In this document: positions 1 through 5,983 of the stretch, in pieces
Layout of the letters: every line of letters starts with the position of its first letter
Numbering within the stretch: position 1 is the first letter of the stretch
Source of the DNA: Pseudomonadota bacterium
GTDB lineage: Bacteria > Pseudomonadota > Alphaproteobacteria > Reyranellales > Reyranellaceae
NCBI GenBank assembly: GCA_023436825.1
Contig: JAEZHS010000003.1
Span: 1-7,257 of the forward strand
Direction of reading: 5' to 3'
Length of the DNA: 7,257 nt
Position numbers and translations under genes: made by a program
Notes under the pieces: model-generated
The model's database searches: none
Seen by the model: the letters and a program-made list of their open reading frames with translations, nothing else
Told to the model about the DNA's origin: nothing

Positions 1-1
1 C

Positions 2-1330
2 GGCAGCGGCCGCATCGACGGCCGGCCGGTCATGATCTGCTCGTCCGACTACACGACGCACGGCGGCAGCATCGGCCATGTCGGGCGCCAGAAGATGCTG
101 CGGGCCATGCGCCGCGCCGGCGACGGCGGCATGCCTTTCATCATGCTGCACGACGGTGGCGGGCATCGGATCCAGGACGGCCAGGATGCGCGCTCGTTCG
201 CCCAGGGCACGCCGGTGTTCGAGCTGTTCGCCCGCCTCTCCGGCTGGGTGCCGGTCGTCTCGGCCGTCATGGGCCCGGCCTTTGCTGGGCCGACCAACTA
301 TTCAGCGATGGCCGACTTCGTGCTCATGGTGCGCGAGCAGTCGGCCATGGGCATGGCCGGGCCGTCGCTGGTCAAGGCCGCGATCGGCGAGGACATCGAG
401 ACCGAGGCGTTGGGCGGCGCCACCATGCACGTCGACACCACTGGCATCGCCCATTTCGGCGCGGACGACGAGGCGCATTGCCTGCAGGCGATCCGCCGCT
501 ACCTGTCCTTTCTGCCCTCCAACGCCGGGCAGAGTCCGCCCGTCGTTGCCACCGACGAGGCGGCGGACCGGCGCGACGAGGCACTGCTCGATGCCGTGCC
601 GACCAACCTGCGCAAGGGATACGACGTGCGCCGGGTCCTGACGCTGGTCGCCGACAGCGATTCGCTGTTCGAGATCCGGCCGACCTTCGCGCGCAACATC
701 GTCGTCTGCTTCGCCCGCCTGGCCGGCCGGCCGGTCGGCTTCATCGCCAACCAGCCGCGCATCAATGCCGGCGTGATCGACGTCGCGGCGAGCGAGAAGG
801 CGGCGCACTTCATCGCGGTGTGCGACGCCTTCGGCCTGCCGCTCGTCTACTTCATCGACGTGCCGGGCAACGTCGTCTGCTCGGCGGCGGAAAGGACCGG
901 CCTCGGACGCCGGTCGGGGCGCATGCTCTATGAGCTGGGCTGCGCGACCGTACCGCGGCTCAGCGTCGTGCTGCGCCGCGGCTACGGCGGCGCCTTCATC
1001 ATGATGAACGGCGGCCAGGGCAGCTTCGAGGCGGAAGCGACGTTCGTCTGGCCGAGCGCCGAGATCTGCGCCATGTCGGTGGAAGGGTCGATCGACATCG
1101 TCCATCGCCAGGAAATCGACGCCGCGCCCGATCCCGAGGCGCGGCGTCGCGAGCTGCTCGCCGCCATCCCCCGCAAGCTCGGTCCGCTGCGGGCGGCGGA
1201 GCACTTCCACCTCGACGAGGTGATCGATCCGCGCGACACGCGCGCGCTCCTGGTGCGGGTGCTTGAGGATGCGCCCGCCCGTCGGCGCAGCAATGGCTGG
1301 GCGAGGGTGCGGTCGATCTCGCCGATCTGA
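2..1330 (+). CDS. Acyl-CoA carboxylase carboxyltransferase (beta) subunit, 5'-truncated by the window edge
   Basis: This is the carboxyltransferase half of a biotin-dependent acyl-CoA carboxylase (propionyl-, methylcrotonyl- or geranyl-CoA carboxylase type). It moves the carboxyl group from carboxybiotin to an acyl-CoA in the cytoplasm. The reading frame is open from base 2, and the ten residues before the first ATG (position 32) already match the family, so that ATG is internal. 442 residues are visible; family members are usually about 510-540, so some 70-100 N-terminal residues are missing. Visible motifs (numbered from the first codon) are DYTTHGGSIG (16-25), HDGGGHRIQDG (50-60), EALGGATMH (135-143), DVPG (286-289), GYGGA (327-331), WPSAEICAMSVEG (350-362) and the C-terminal EVIDPRDTR (406-414). 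These cover both crotonase-like halves. The first-half motif around 91-100 reads GPAFAGPTNY, where relatives have a Gly-Gly pair. The usual DVPGFLPG is DVPGNVVC. The family call is firm; the substrate cannot be read. No biotin carboxylase subunit is in view, but one could lie to the left. Confidence 0.93.
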   Translation, partial: GSGRIDGRPVMICSSDYTTHGGSIGHVGRQKMLRAMRRAGDGGMPFIMLHDGGGHRIQDGQDARSFAQGTPVFELFARLSGWVPVVSAVMGPAFAGPTNYSAMADFVLMVREQSAMGMAGPSLVKAAIGEDIETEALGGATMHVDTTGIAHFGADDEAHCLQAIRRYLSFLPSNAGQSPPVVATDEAADRRDEALLDAVPTNLRKGYDVRRVLTLVADSDSLFEIRPTFARNIVVCFARLAGRPVGFIANQPRINAGVIDVAASEKAAHFIAVCDAFGLPLVYFIDVPGNVVCSAAERTGLGRRSGRMLYELGCATVPRLSVVLRRGYGGAFIMMNGGQGSFEAEATFVWPSAEICAMSVEGSIDIVHRQEIDAAPDPEARRRELLAAIPRKLGPLRAAEHFHLDEVIDPRDTRALLVRVLEDAPARRRSNGWARVRSISPI

Positions 1331-1337
1331 GGCTCAG
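1327..1337. repeat. 11-bp interrupted palindrome spanning two convergent stop codons
   Basis: CTGAG-G-CTCAG is a perfect 5-bp inverted repeat around one central base. The TGA of the + strand carboxyltransferase (1328-1330) and the TGA of the - strand tetR (1334-1336) sit symmetrically in its arms. The one-base centre and absence of a following T-run make it a poor transcription terminator. It may be no more than a by-product of two convergent TGA codons. Confidence 0.5.
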
Positions 1338-1954
1338 TCGCCGCCGGCGAGGCCGTGCGCCAGGAACTTCATGTAGGCGTCGATCACCCACTTGGGCGGC
1401 ATCCGCAGGCCCTGGCCGGTCTTGGCGTATTCCTGGAAGAGATAGGCGCGCGCGGCCAGCATCATTTGGGTCAGCGCACCGAGTTCCTGCCGGGTGTAGC
1501 CCTTGATTTCGCCGCGCTTCCACGCCGCCGTCACGACGTTGAGGAAACTGCCGGTACGTTTGCGGGTGTATTTGAGATAGGCGGCGGGGGCGGCGATCTC
1601 GGCTTCGGTGAAGACCCGGAAGTAGGCCGGGTTGCGAACGACGTACTCGAAGAAGGCCTTCATCGCCTTCTCCTCCTGCGCCATGAAGCCCTTGGTCCCC
1701 TTCACCGCGTCGCGGATGTAGGCCAGCGCCTCGCCGCCGATCTCCGGCAGCAGCTGGTCGAAGAGATCCTGGCGCGAGTCGAAGTAGAGATAGAAGGTGC
1801 CTTGGGCGAGGCCGGCGCGGTCGACGATGCGCGCGACCGACGCCTCGGCATAGCCGTGCTGGCCCACCACCTCCTGGGCGGCGTGGATCAGGCGGGACCG
1901 GTTCTCGCGTGCCCGCTCGGCGCGCGTGAGCTTGGGCTTCTTCCTGGCGGTCAT
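1334..1954 (-). CDS. TetR/AcrR-family transcriptional regulator, last gene of the TRAP operon
   Basis: This 206-residue protein is a typical-length TetR one-component repressor. It has a basic N-terminal tail (residues 1-21, rich in K and R), then the DNA-binding domain. The helix-turn-helix covers roughly residues 37-58, with ARIVDRAGLAQGTFYLYF followed by the family hallmark of an acidic/hydrophobic helix (RQDLFDQLL, 61-69). The rest is the variable helical ligand-binding and dimerisation domain, so the inducer cannot be read. The start is the ATG at 1954, which overlaps the TGA of dctM in an ATGA (1951-1954). That places it in the same transcript as dctPQM and suggests translational coupling. 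A weak GGAA lies upstream inside the dctM end. The open frame continues upstream through dctM, but that extension is a shadow with no TetR homology. Inference: it represses its own operon in response to the imported compound or a metabolite of it. A role in controlling the convergent carboxylase gene is also possible. The family is certain; the target is not. Confidence 0.93.
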   Translation of the reverse strand: MTARKKPKLTRAERARENRSRLIHAAQEVVGQHGYAEASVARIVDRAGLAQGTFYLYFDSRQDLFDQLLPEIGGEALAYIRDAVKGTKGFMAQEEKAMKAFFEYVVRNPAYFRVFTEAEIAAPAAYLKYTRKRTGSFLNVVTAAWKRGEIKGYTRQELGALTQMMLAARAYLFQEYAKTGQGLRMPPKWVIDAYMKFLAHGLAGGD

Positions 1955-3249
1955 TTCATCGTTCCGGGCAGCCACAGCACCAGCGCCGGCCAGATGGTGA
2001 GGATGGCGACGGCGAAGAGATGGGCCACCACATGGGGCAGCACGCCGCGGAAGACCTCCGCCACGGGCTGTCCGGTGACGCGCGCCACCACGAACACGTT
2101 GAGGCCGACCGGCGGCGTCACCATTCCCACCTCGCCCAGCACGATGACCAGGATGCCGAACCACACCGGATCGTAGCCCAGCGACTTGATGAGCGGCAGC
2201 ACGACCGGAATGGTCAGCACCAGCATGGCCGCGAGGTCGAGGAAGCATCCCAGCACCAGGTAGATCACGTAGATCACGATCAGGATGCCCCACGGCGGCA
2301 TGCCGAGCGTACCGACCCAGGCCAGCAGGTTCTCGGTGACGTGGGTCATGACCAGGAAGTAGGCGAGGACGTGGGCGCACATCACGACCAGCAGCACCAT
2401 GCAGGTCGTCTTGCCCGCCCGGTAGGCGGCATGGATCGTCCCCTTGAAGTCGAGCCGCTTCATGGCGAGCGCGATCAGGAAGGCGCCGAACGCGCCCATG
2501 GCGGAGGCCTCGGTGGGGGTCGCCACGCCGGAATAGATGACGCCGACCACGCCCAGGAACAGCGCCATCATGGGCAGAGCGACCTTGAGGGCGCGCCACT
2601 TCTCGGCCCAGCTGTGCTTGTGGGCCGGCGGGGCGCTCGCCGGGTTGAGCCACACCAGGAAGACCACGGTGAGGATGATGGTGGCGGCCACCACCACGCT
2701 CGGGATCACGCCGGCGATGAACAGGCGCCCGAGATTGACGTCGGCGATCAGCCCGTAGAGGACCATGGCGACGCTGGGCGGGATCAGCATGCCGAGCGTG
2801 CCCGAGATCGCCACCACGCCGTAGGCGAGCCGCGGCTCGTAGTTGGCGCGCATCATCGCCGGCACCGACGTCGCCGACAATGTCGCCGCGGCCGCCGTGC
2901 TGGAATGGCAGATCGAGGCGAAGCCCGCGCCGGCCAGCGCCGTGGCGATGGCAAGGCCGCCGCGAACCCGTCCGACCCAGGCCGCGGCGGCGGTGAAGAT
3001 GCCGTCAGCCACGCCGCTGATGATGACGAACTCCGCCATCAGCAGGAACATCGGCACGGTGATGAATTCGTAGTTGGAGACCGACGACAGCGGCACGGTC
3101 TCGAGCACGCCCTGCAGCACCTCCCAGCCCGCCACCATCCACAGGCCGACACAGGCGGACACGAGGATGCCGAAGGCGACGGGGACGCGCAGCAGCAGCA
3201 GCAGGATCAGCAGGCCGAGGACGATGGTGACGGCGTAGCTGTCGATCAT
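1951..3249 (-). CDS. dctM: TRAP transporter large permease, DctM family
   Basis: This is the large membrane subunit of a tripartite ATP-independent periplasmic (TRAP) transporter. It catalyses sodium- or proton-driven uptake of a solute handed over by DctP. At 432 residues it has the normal DctM length and is hydrophobic throughout, consistent with about 12 membrane segments. Family motifs are clear: the first repeat has GTLGMLIPPS followed by VAMVLYG (150-166), the second has LGEVGMVTPPVGLNVFVV (371-388), and TPTEASAMGAFGA lies at 244-256. The repeated IPPS/TPPVG loops mark the two inverted halves and the cation and substrate site. The ATG at 3249 is chosen because a GGAG (3257-3260) lies 7-8 nt upstream and the start overlaps the dctQ stop as ATGA. 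Five consecutive leucines in the first membrane segment come from a CAG/CTG run at 3190-3204. The frame is open upstream through dctQ, but without homology. The family is certain; the substrate is unknown. Confidence 0.96.
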   Translation of the reverse strand: MIDSYAVTIVLGLLILLLLLRVPVAFGILVSACVGLWMVAGWEVLQGVLETVPLSSVSNYEFITVPMFLLMAEFVIISGVADGIFTAAAAWVGRVRGGLAIATALAGAGFASICHSSTAAAATLSATSVPAMMRANYEPRLAYGVVAISGTLGMLIPPSVAMVLYGLIADVNLGRLFIAGVIPSVVVAATIILTVVFLVWLNPASAPPAHKHSWAEKWRALKVALPMMALFLGVVGVIYSGVATPTEASAMGAFGAFLIALAMKRLDFKGTIHAAYRAGKTTCMVLLVVMCAHVLAYFLVMTHVTENLLAWVGTLGMPPWGILIVIYVIYLVLGCFLDLAAMLVLTIPVVLPLIKSLGYDPVWFGILVIVLGEVGMVTPPVGLNVFVVARVTGQPVAEVFRGVLPHVVAHLFAVAILTIWPALVLWLPGTMK

Positions 3250-3788
3250 TCGACGACTCCCGGCTTGGCCGATTCGTCGGCGTTGAAGACGCCGGCATTC
3301 AGCCCGCCCTGGAGGAAGCGGCAGAGTCGGACCACGATACGACAGGCGAGAAGCGCCAGGCCCAGCGCCACGACGGCCTTCTCGACCCACACCGGCCATT
3401 CGTACAGGCCGGGATGGACCTCGGCGGCGGCCAGGCTGTCGGCCATCGACATCCACACCCGCCACGAAGCAAGCGCAAGCACCGCGGCGGTGCACAGCCA
3501 GGCGAGGCCCTGCAGCACGCTCCACGCCCGTTGCGGCAGGAAGCGGACATGCAGGTCGAGCTCGATGTTGGCGCGGGTGCGCAGCACTTCGCTCGCCAGC
3601 AGATACAGGATGAGATTCACCACATAGATCGAGACGATGTCATAGACCCAGGGCAGGGGCCGGCTGAACAGGTAGCGGCCGAAGACGTCGCAGACGATCA
3701 GCACCATCACCGCCAGGATGACCGACGCCACGATGCGCGACAGCAGCCAGTCCACGGCGGACAGGATCCGTTCGAAGAACCCCAGCAT
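3246..3788 (-). CDS. dctQ: TRAP transporter small permease, DctQ family
   Basis: This 180-residue protein is the small membrane subunit that pairs with DctM in the inner membrane. Four membrane segments can be seen at about residues 14-36, 50-67, 91-111 and 135-155. The family signature follows the first: VCDVFGRYLFSRPLPWVYD (32-50), matching the DVxxRYxFxxPLxW pattern. IELDLHVRFLP (75-85) sits at the loop where relatives carry an H/E-x-x-D motif. The short C-terminal tail is hydrophilic. The start ATG (3788) lies 13 nt after the dctP stop and has no strong Shine-Dalgarno sequence (upstream GGCAG only), so translation may depend on coupling to dctP. The 3' end overlaps dctM by 4 bp. DctQ sequences are poorly conserved, but topology, motif and position between dctP and dctM make the call safe. 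Confidence 0.94.
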   Translation of the reverse strand: MLGFFERILSAVDWLLSRIVASVILAVMVLIVCDVFGRYLFSRPLPWVYDIVSIYVVNLILYLLASEVLRTRANIELDLHVRFLPQRAWSVLQGLAWLCTAAVLALASWRVWMSMADSLAAAEVHPGLYEWPVWVEKAVVALGLALLACRIVVRLCRFLQGGLNAGVFNADESAKPGVVE

Positions 3789-3801
3789 GTCGCTGCCGCG
3801 A

Positions 3802-4836
3802 TCAGCGCGGCAGCTTGGACAGGGCCTCGCGGAACGCGGCGAGGGCCTCGCTGCCCTTGCGGCCGCGCTTGTCGGCGGCCTCGGCCCATTCCTGGCCGAC
3901 CGTCGAGAGTTCCTGGGTGAACTTGGCGCGGTCCTCCGCCGACAATTCGACCACCGTCATGCCGCCGGCCTCGAGCTTCTTGAGCGCCGCCTGCTCCTCC
4001 TGGTCGACCAGGCCGCAGCTGTGCCGCGTCGTGCGATCAGCGGCCTCGGTCATGATCTTCTGCATGTCGGGCGGCAGCTTGTTCCAGACGCGGGTCGAGA
4101 TCGCGTAGAAGGTGATGCTGCTGCCGAAGCTCAGCTTGTCGGTGCCGTACTTGGTCTTGCCCTGCAGGTCGTAGGTGAAGATGCTGGCGGCGGGAAAAGC
4201 CATGCCGTCGACGGTGCCGCGCGAAAAGGATTCGCTGAGCTCGGCGGCGCTCATGCGGATCGGCACCATGCCGAGCTGGCGCAGGCCGGCATCCATGGCG
4301 GGTCCGGAGGAGCGGATCTTGAGACCGCGCATGGTCGCCAGGCTGTCGAACTTGCGCGAGGTGAAGAGCTGGTAGGCCGGCAGACCCACGACGTAGAGCA
4401 GCCGCAGGCCCTGCGGCGCGAGTTCGGTCTTGTCGATGAAGCCGCCGGGCTTCGCCAGCTGTTCATAGGCGAGCGAGGCGGCGCAGGCATCGGGCACCAG
4501 CCCGGGCAGCTCCGCCACCGTCGACAGCAGCAACGGGTCGCCGAGATAGCCCGGCACGAACTCGCCGATGTCGGTGATGCCGGTCTTGGCGAGCGCCATC
4601 ATGTCCTTCGACTTGCCCAGCCGCTCGCTGGGATAGCGCGTGATCTTGAGCCTGCCGCCGCTCGCCTTCTGCACCTCCTCGATCCAGTAGTTGGTCGAGT
4701 AGCGGGCGACGTAATGATCCTGGGGCAGCCGGTCGGCCAGCTTCAGGTCGATGGTCTGGGCGAGAACGCCGCCGGCCAGGCCGCAATAGAGGGCGGCGCC
4801 GACGATGGCCGCCCGCAGGACGCTCGCATGCTTCAT
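3802..4836 (-). CDS. dctP: TRAP transporter periplasmic solute-binding receptor, DctP family
   Basis: This is the secreted receptor that captures the solute in the periplasm and delivers it to DctQM. The chosen start (ATG at 4836) gives 344 residues with a clean Sec signal peptide: basic MKH..R, a hydrophobic core, and likely cleavage after VLA (residue 26). An AGGAG lies 10 nt upstream. The longer in-frame start at 4929 adds 31 mostly Arg-rich residues before the signal and is unlikely. Mature features fit the DctP fold: an early LADRLPQDHY segment (33-42), WIEEVQKASGGRLKI (51-65), and the ligand-site region MRGLKIRSSG (169-178). In this family the Arg corresponding to R175 usually salt-bridges a substrate carboxylate. 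SFSRGTVDGMAFP (203-215) follows. Retention of R175 suggests an organic-acid ligand (inference), but the exact compound cannot be deduced. It is the first gene of dctP-dctQ-dctM-tetR; the order receptor, small permease, large permease is typical. Confidence 0.95.
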   Translation of the reverse strand: MKHASVLRAAIVGAALYCGLAGGVLAQTIDLKLADRLPQDHYVARYSTNYWIEEVQKASGGRLKITRYPSERLGKSKDMMALAKTGITDIGEFVPGYLGDPLLLSTVAELPGLVPDACAASLAYEQLAKPGGFIDKTELAPQGLRLLYVVGLPAYQLFTSRKFDSLATMRGLKIRSSGPAMDAGLRQLGMVPIRMSAAELSESFSRGTVDGMAFPAASIFTYDLQGKTKYGTDKLSFGSSITFYAISTRVWNKLPPDMQKIMTEAADRTTRHSCGLVDQEEQAALKKLEAGGMTVVELSAEDRAKFTQELSTVGQEWAEAADKRGRKGSEALAAFREALSKLPR

Positions 4837-4846
4837 GAGTGCGCAT

Positions 4847-4851
4847 CTCCT
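4847..4851 (-). promoter_or_regulatory. Shine-Dalgarno sequence of dctP
   Basis: AGGAG on the - strand, 10 nt before the ATG at 4836. The spacing is slightly long. It supports starting dctP at the signal peptide rather than at the upstream in-frame ATG (4929). An ATG at 4846-4844 is closer to the AGGAG but lies in another frame and opens only a shadow ORF. Confidence 0.65.
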
Positions 4852-4894
4852 ACCCGATGTCGCCCGCCGTTCACCGGTCGGGCTGCTTTGCCGT

Positions 4895-4910
4895 TGGGCC
4901 CATCTTGGGC
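4895..4910. repeat. Overlapping short palindromes in the dctP leader
   Basis: TGGGCCCA (4895-4902) is a perfect 8-bp palindrome. Its right half also forms GCCCA-TCT-TGGGC (4898-4910), so three alternating TGGGC/GCCCA half-sites lie within 16 bp, about 60-75 nt before dctP. The middle half-site can pair with either neighbour. This could be a secondary protein-binding site or a small leader hairpin, but stretches this short arise by chance in GC-rich DNA. Confidence 0.3.
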
Positions 4911-4929
4911 GCAATCGTCGGGATGGCAA

Positions 4930-4962
4930 GAAATATGATCGATGAACCGGCAGTCATATTTC
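4930..4962. promoter_or_regulatory. AT-rich 9-bp inverted repeat, candidate operator/promoter of dctPQM-tetR
   Basis: GAAATATGA (4930-4938) and TCATATTTC (4954-4962) are perfect inverted copies separated by 15 bp. The arms are strongly AT-rich in otherwise very GC-rich DNA. The element sits between the terminator of the upstream operon and dctP, centred about 110 nt before the dctP start. That is a natural place for a promoter and operator. A CATATT on the - strand (4937-4932) could serve as a -10 box, but no convincing -35 box stands at 16-18 bp, so promoter boxes are not called. The co-transcribed TetR protein is the obvious candidate binder. The 15-bp spacer is longer than in most TetR operators, so two half-sites bound by separate dimers, or another regulator, remain possible. 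Confidence 0.5.
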
Positions 4963-4964
4963 GC

Positions 4965-4986
4965 AAAAGCGCCATTCAGTTGGCGC
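4965..4986 (-). terminator. Probable intrinsic terminator after the ABC/Bug operon
   Basis: Read on the - strand, GCGCCA-ACTGAA-TGGCGC followed by TTTT lies 12 nt after the TAA of the Bug-receptor gene. The stem is a perfect 6-bp GC-rich hairpin with a 6-nt loop, and the T-run is short (four T then GCG). It is modest in strength, but its position is right for ending the ATPase-permease-receptor transcript before the dctP promoter region. Confidence 0.55.
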
Positions 4987-4998
4987 GCGGTAGCGGAT

Positions 4999-5967
4999 TT
5001 ACTCGGCCTTGACGCCGGCGGCTTCGAGGATCGGCTTCCAGCGCGCCAGCTCGGCCTTCTGGAAGGCGGCGAAGGCCGAGGGCTTCATCTCCTCGGCCGT
5101 CGGTGTATCAAGGCCGAGCTCGTCCATGCGCTTGCGCACGGCCGGATCGGCGAGCGCGGCGATGGCCGCGGCGTTCAGCTTGTCGACGATGTCCTTGGGC
5201 GTGCCCTTGGGCGCCCACAGGCCGTTCCAGATCGAGACCTCCATCGGATAGCCCGCTTCGGCCGCGGTCGGGATGTCGGGCATCGCGGATGAACGCTTGG
5301 CCGACGTGACGGCATAGGCGCGGATCTTGCCGCCCTGGACCTGCGGGAGCGAGTTCGCCGACTGGTCGACCATCACCTGGATCTGGTTGGCGATCAGGTC
5401 CTGCATGGCGGGACCGGTGCCGCGATAGGGCACGAGCTGGTAACTCACGCCGGTCGCCTTGTTGAAGGCGAGCGCGCCGAGATGGGCGCCCGAGCCGATG
5501 CCCGCCGTGCCGCCCGACGCCTTGTCGGGATTGGCCTTCAGGTAGTCGACCAGCTCCTTCAAGGTCTTGGCCGGCACGTTGTTGGACGAGACGACGAGCA
5601 TGGCGTTGGCCGGCAGGCGCGCGATGGGCTCGAGATCGTTCACCAGGTCGAAGCCGAGCTTGGTGTAGATCACGGCGTTGGCGACGTTGGTGCCGACATG
5701 TCCGATGCCGATCGTGTAGCCGTCGGGCGCGGCGCGCGCGAGCTTGGCCATGGCGATGGTGCCGGCGGCGCCGGTGACGTTCTCGATGATGAACTGCTGT
5801 CCGAGCTCCTTACCCATGCGCTCGCCGATGATCCGGGCGATGAGATCGGTCGGCCCGCCGGCGGCGAAGGGCACGATCATGGTGATCGGCTTGTTGGGCC
5901 AGGCCTGGCCGAAGGCCGGCGCCGCCGCCATCACAAGAGCGGCCGCGAGCATATGTCTGCGCAGCAT
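4999..5967 (-). CDS. Bug/TctC-family tripartite tricarboxylate-type periplasmic receptor
   Basis: This is a secreted solute-binding protein of the Bug (TctC) family, whose members bind small carboxylates and other metabolites in the periplasm. The start at 5967 gives 322 residues, normal for the family. It has a signal peptide (MLRRHMLAAA core, cleavage near AFG|Q at 20-21) and a strong GGGAGGG 7 nt upstream; the longer in-frame start at 6021 would overlap the permease gene. Family landmarks are WPNKPITMIVPFAAGG (23-38) with D41 just after, LGQQFIIENVTGAAGT (55-70), ARAAPDGYTIG (78-88), VPYRGTGPAMQDL (179-191) and GLWAPKGTP (249-257). The AGG..D loop normally contacts the ligand carboxylate. 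Bug receptors classically work with TctA/TctB membrane proteins, but none is present. Instead this gene follows an ABC permease by only 16 nt. It may serve that ABC transporter, act as an orphan receptor or sensor, or partner a TctAB pair elsewhere. The family is certain; partner and ligand are not. Confidence 0.94.
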   Translation of the reverse strand: MLRRHMLAAALVMAAAPAFGQAWPNKPITMIVPFAAGGPTDLIARIIGERMGKELGQQFIIENVTGAAGTIAMAKLARAAPDGYTIGIGHVGTNVANAVIYTKLGFDLVNDLEPIARLPANAMLVVSSNNVPAKTLKELVDYLKANPDKASGGTAGIGSGAHLGALAFNKATGVSYQLVPYRGTGPAMQDLIANQIQVMVDQSANSLPQVQGGKIRAYAVTSAKRSSAMPDIPTAAEAGYPMEVSIWNGLWAPKGTPKDIVDKLNAAAIAALADPAVRKRMDELGLDTPTAEEMKPSAFAAFQKAELARWKPILEAAGVKAE

Positions 5968-5974
5968 TGTCGTT

Positions 5975-5981
5975 CCCTCCC
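5975..5981 (-). promoter_or_regulatory. Strong Shine-Dalgarno sequence of the Bug-receptor gene
   Basis: GGGAGGG on the - strand lies 7 nt before the ATG at 5967, inside the 16-nt gap after the permease stop. It fixes the receptor start and suggests that the receptor is translated more strongly than the upstream permease, as expected for a periplasmic binding protein. Confidence 0.7.
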
Positions 5982-5983
5982 TG

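Noticed and set aside
302..1210. Long - strand open frame opposite the carboxyltransferase
   Set aside because: The composition is low in information (Arg, Asp, Ala, Val rich) and the + strand frame has strong family motifs throughout.
1334..2653. A fused protein combining the TetR domain with a long upstream extension
   Set aside because: The extension runs through dctM in another frame without homology. The ATG at 1954 gives a complete, normal-length TetR protein.
3190..3204. (CAG)5 trinucleotide run
   Set aside because: It is the antisense of five CTG leucine codons in the first membrane segment of DctM. Codon bias and hydrophobicity explain it, though slippage is possible.
2020..3627. 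Long + strand open frame (535 codons) opposite dctM and dctQ
   Set aside because: It is antisense to two clear TRAP genes. Its product is dominated by His, Arg, Asp, Gln and Gly with no domain, as expected for the shadow of GC-rich membrane-protein codons.
4862..4883. GCCCG...CGGGC pairing in the dctP leader
   Set aside because: A 5-bp stem around a 12-nt loop is expected by chance in sequence of this GC content, and no T-run follows.
3718..4938. Long + strand open frame (406 codons) opposite dctP
   Set aside because: It mirrors dctP codons, has no recognisable motif, and sits opposite a gene with signal peptide, ribosome-binding site and family motifs.
4932..4966. Possible sigma-70 boxes for dctP (TTGCGA at 4966-4961 with CATATT at 4937-4932 on the - strand)
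   Set aside because: The spacing is 23 bp, well outside the usual 16-19 bp, and no better pair was found. Only the inverted repeat is reported.
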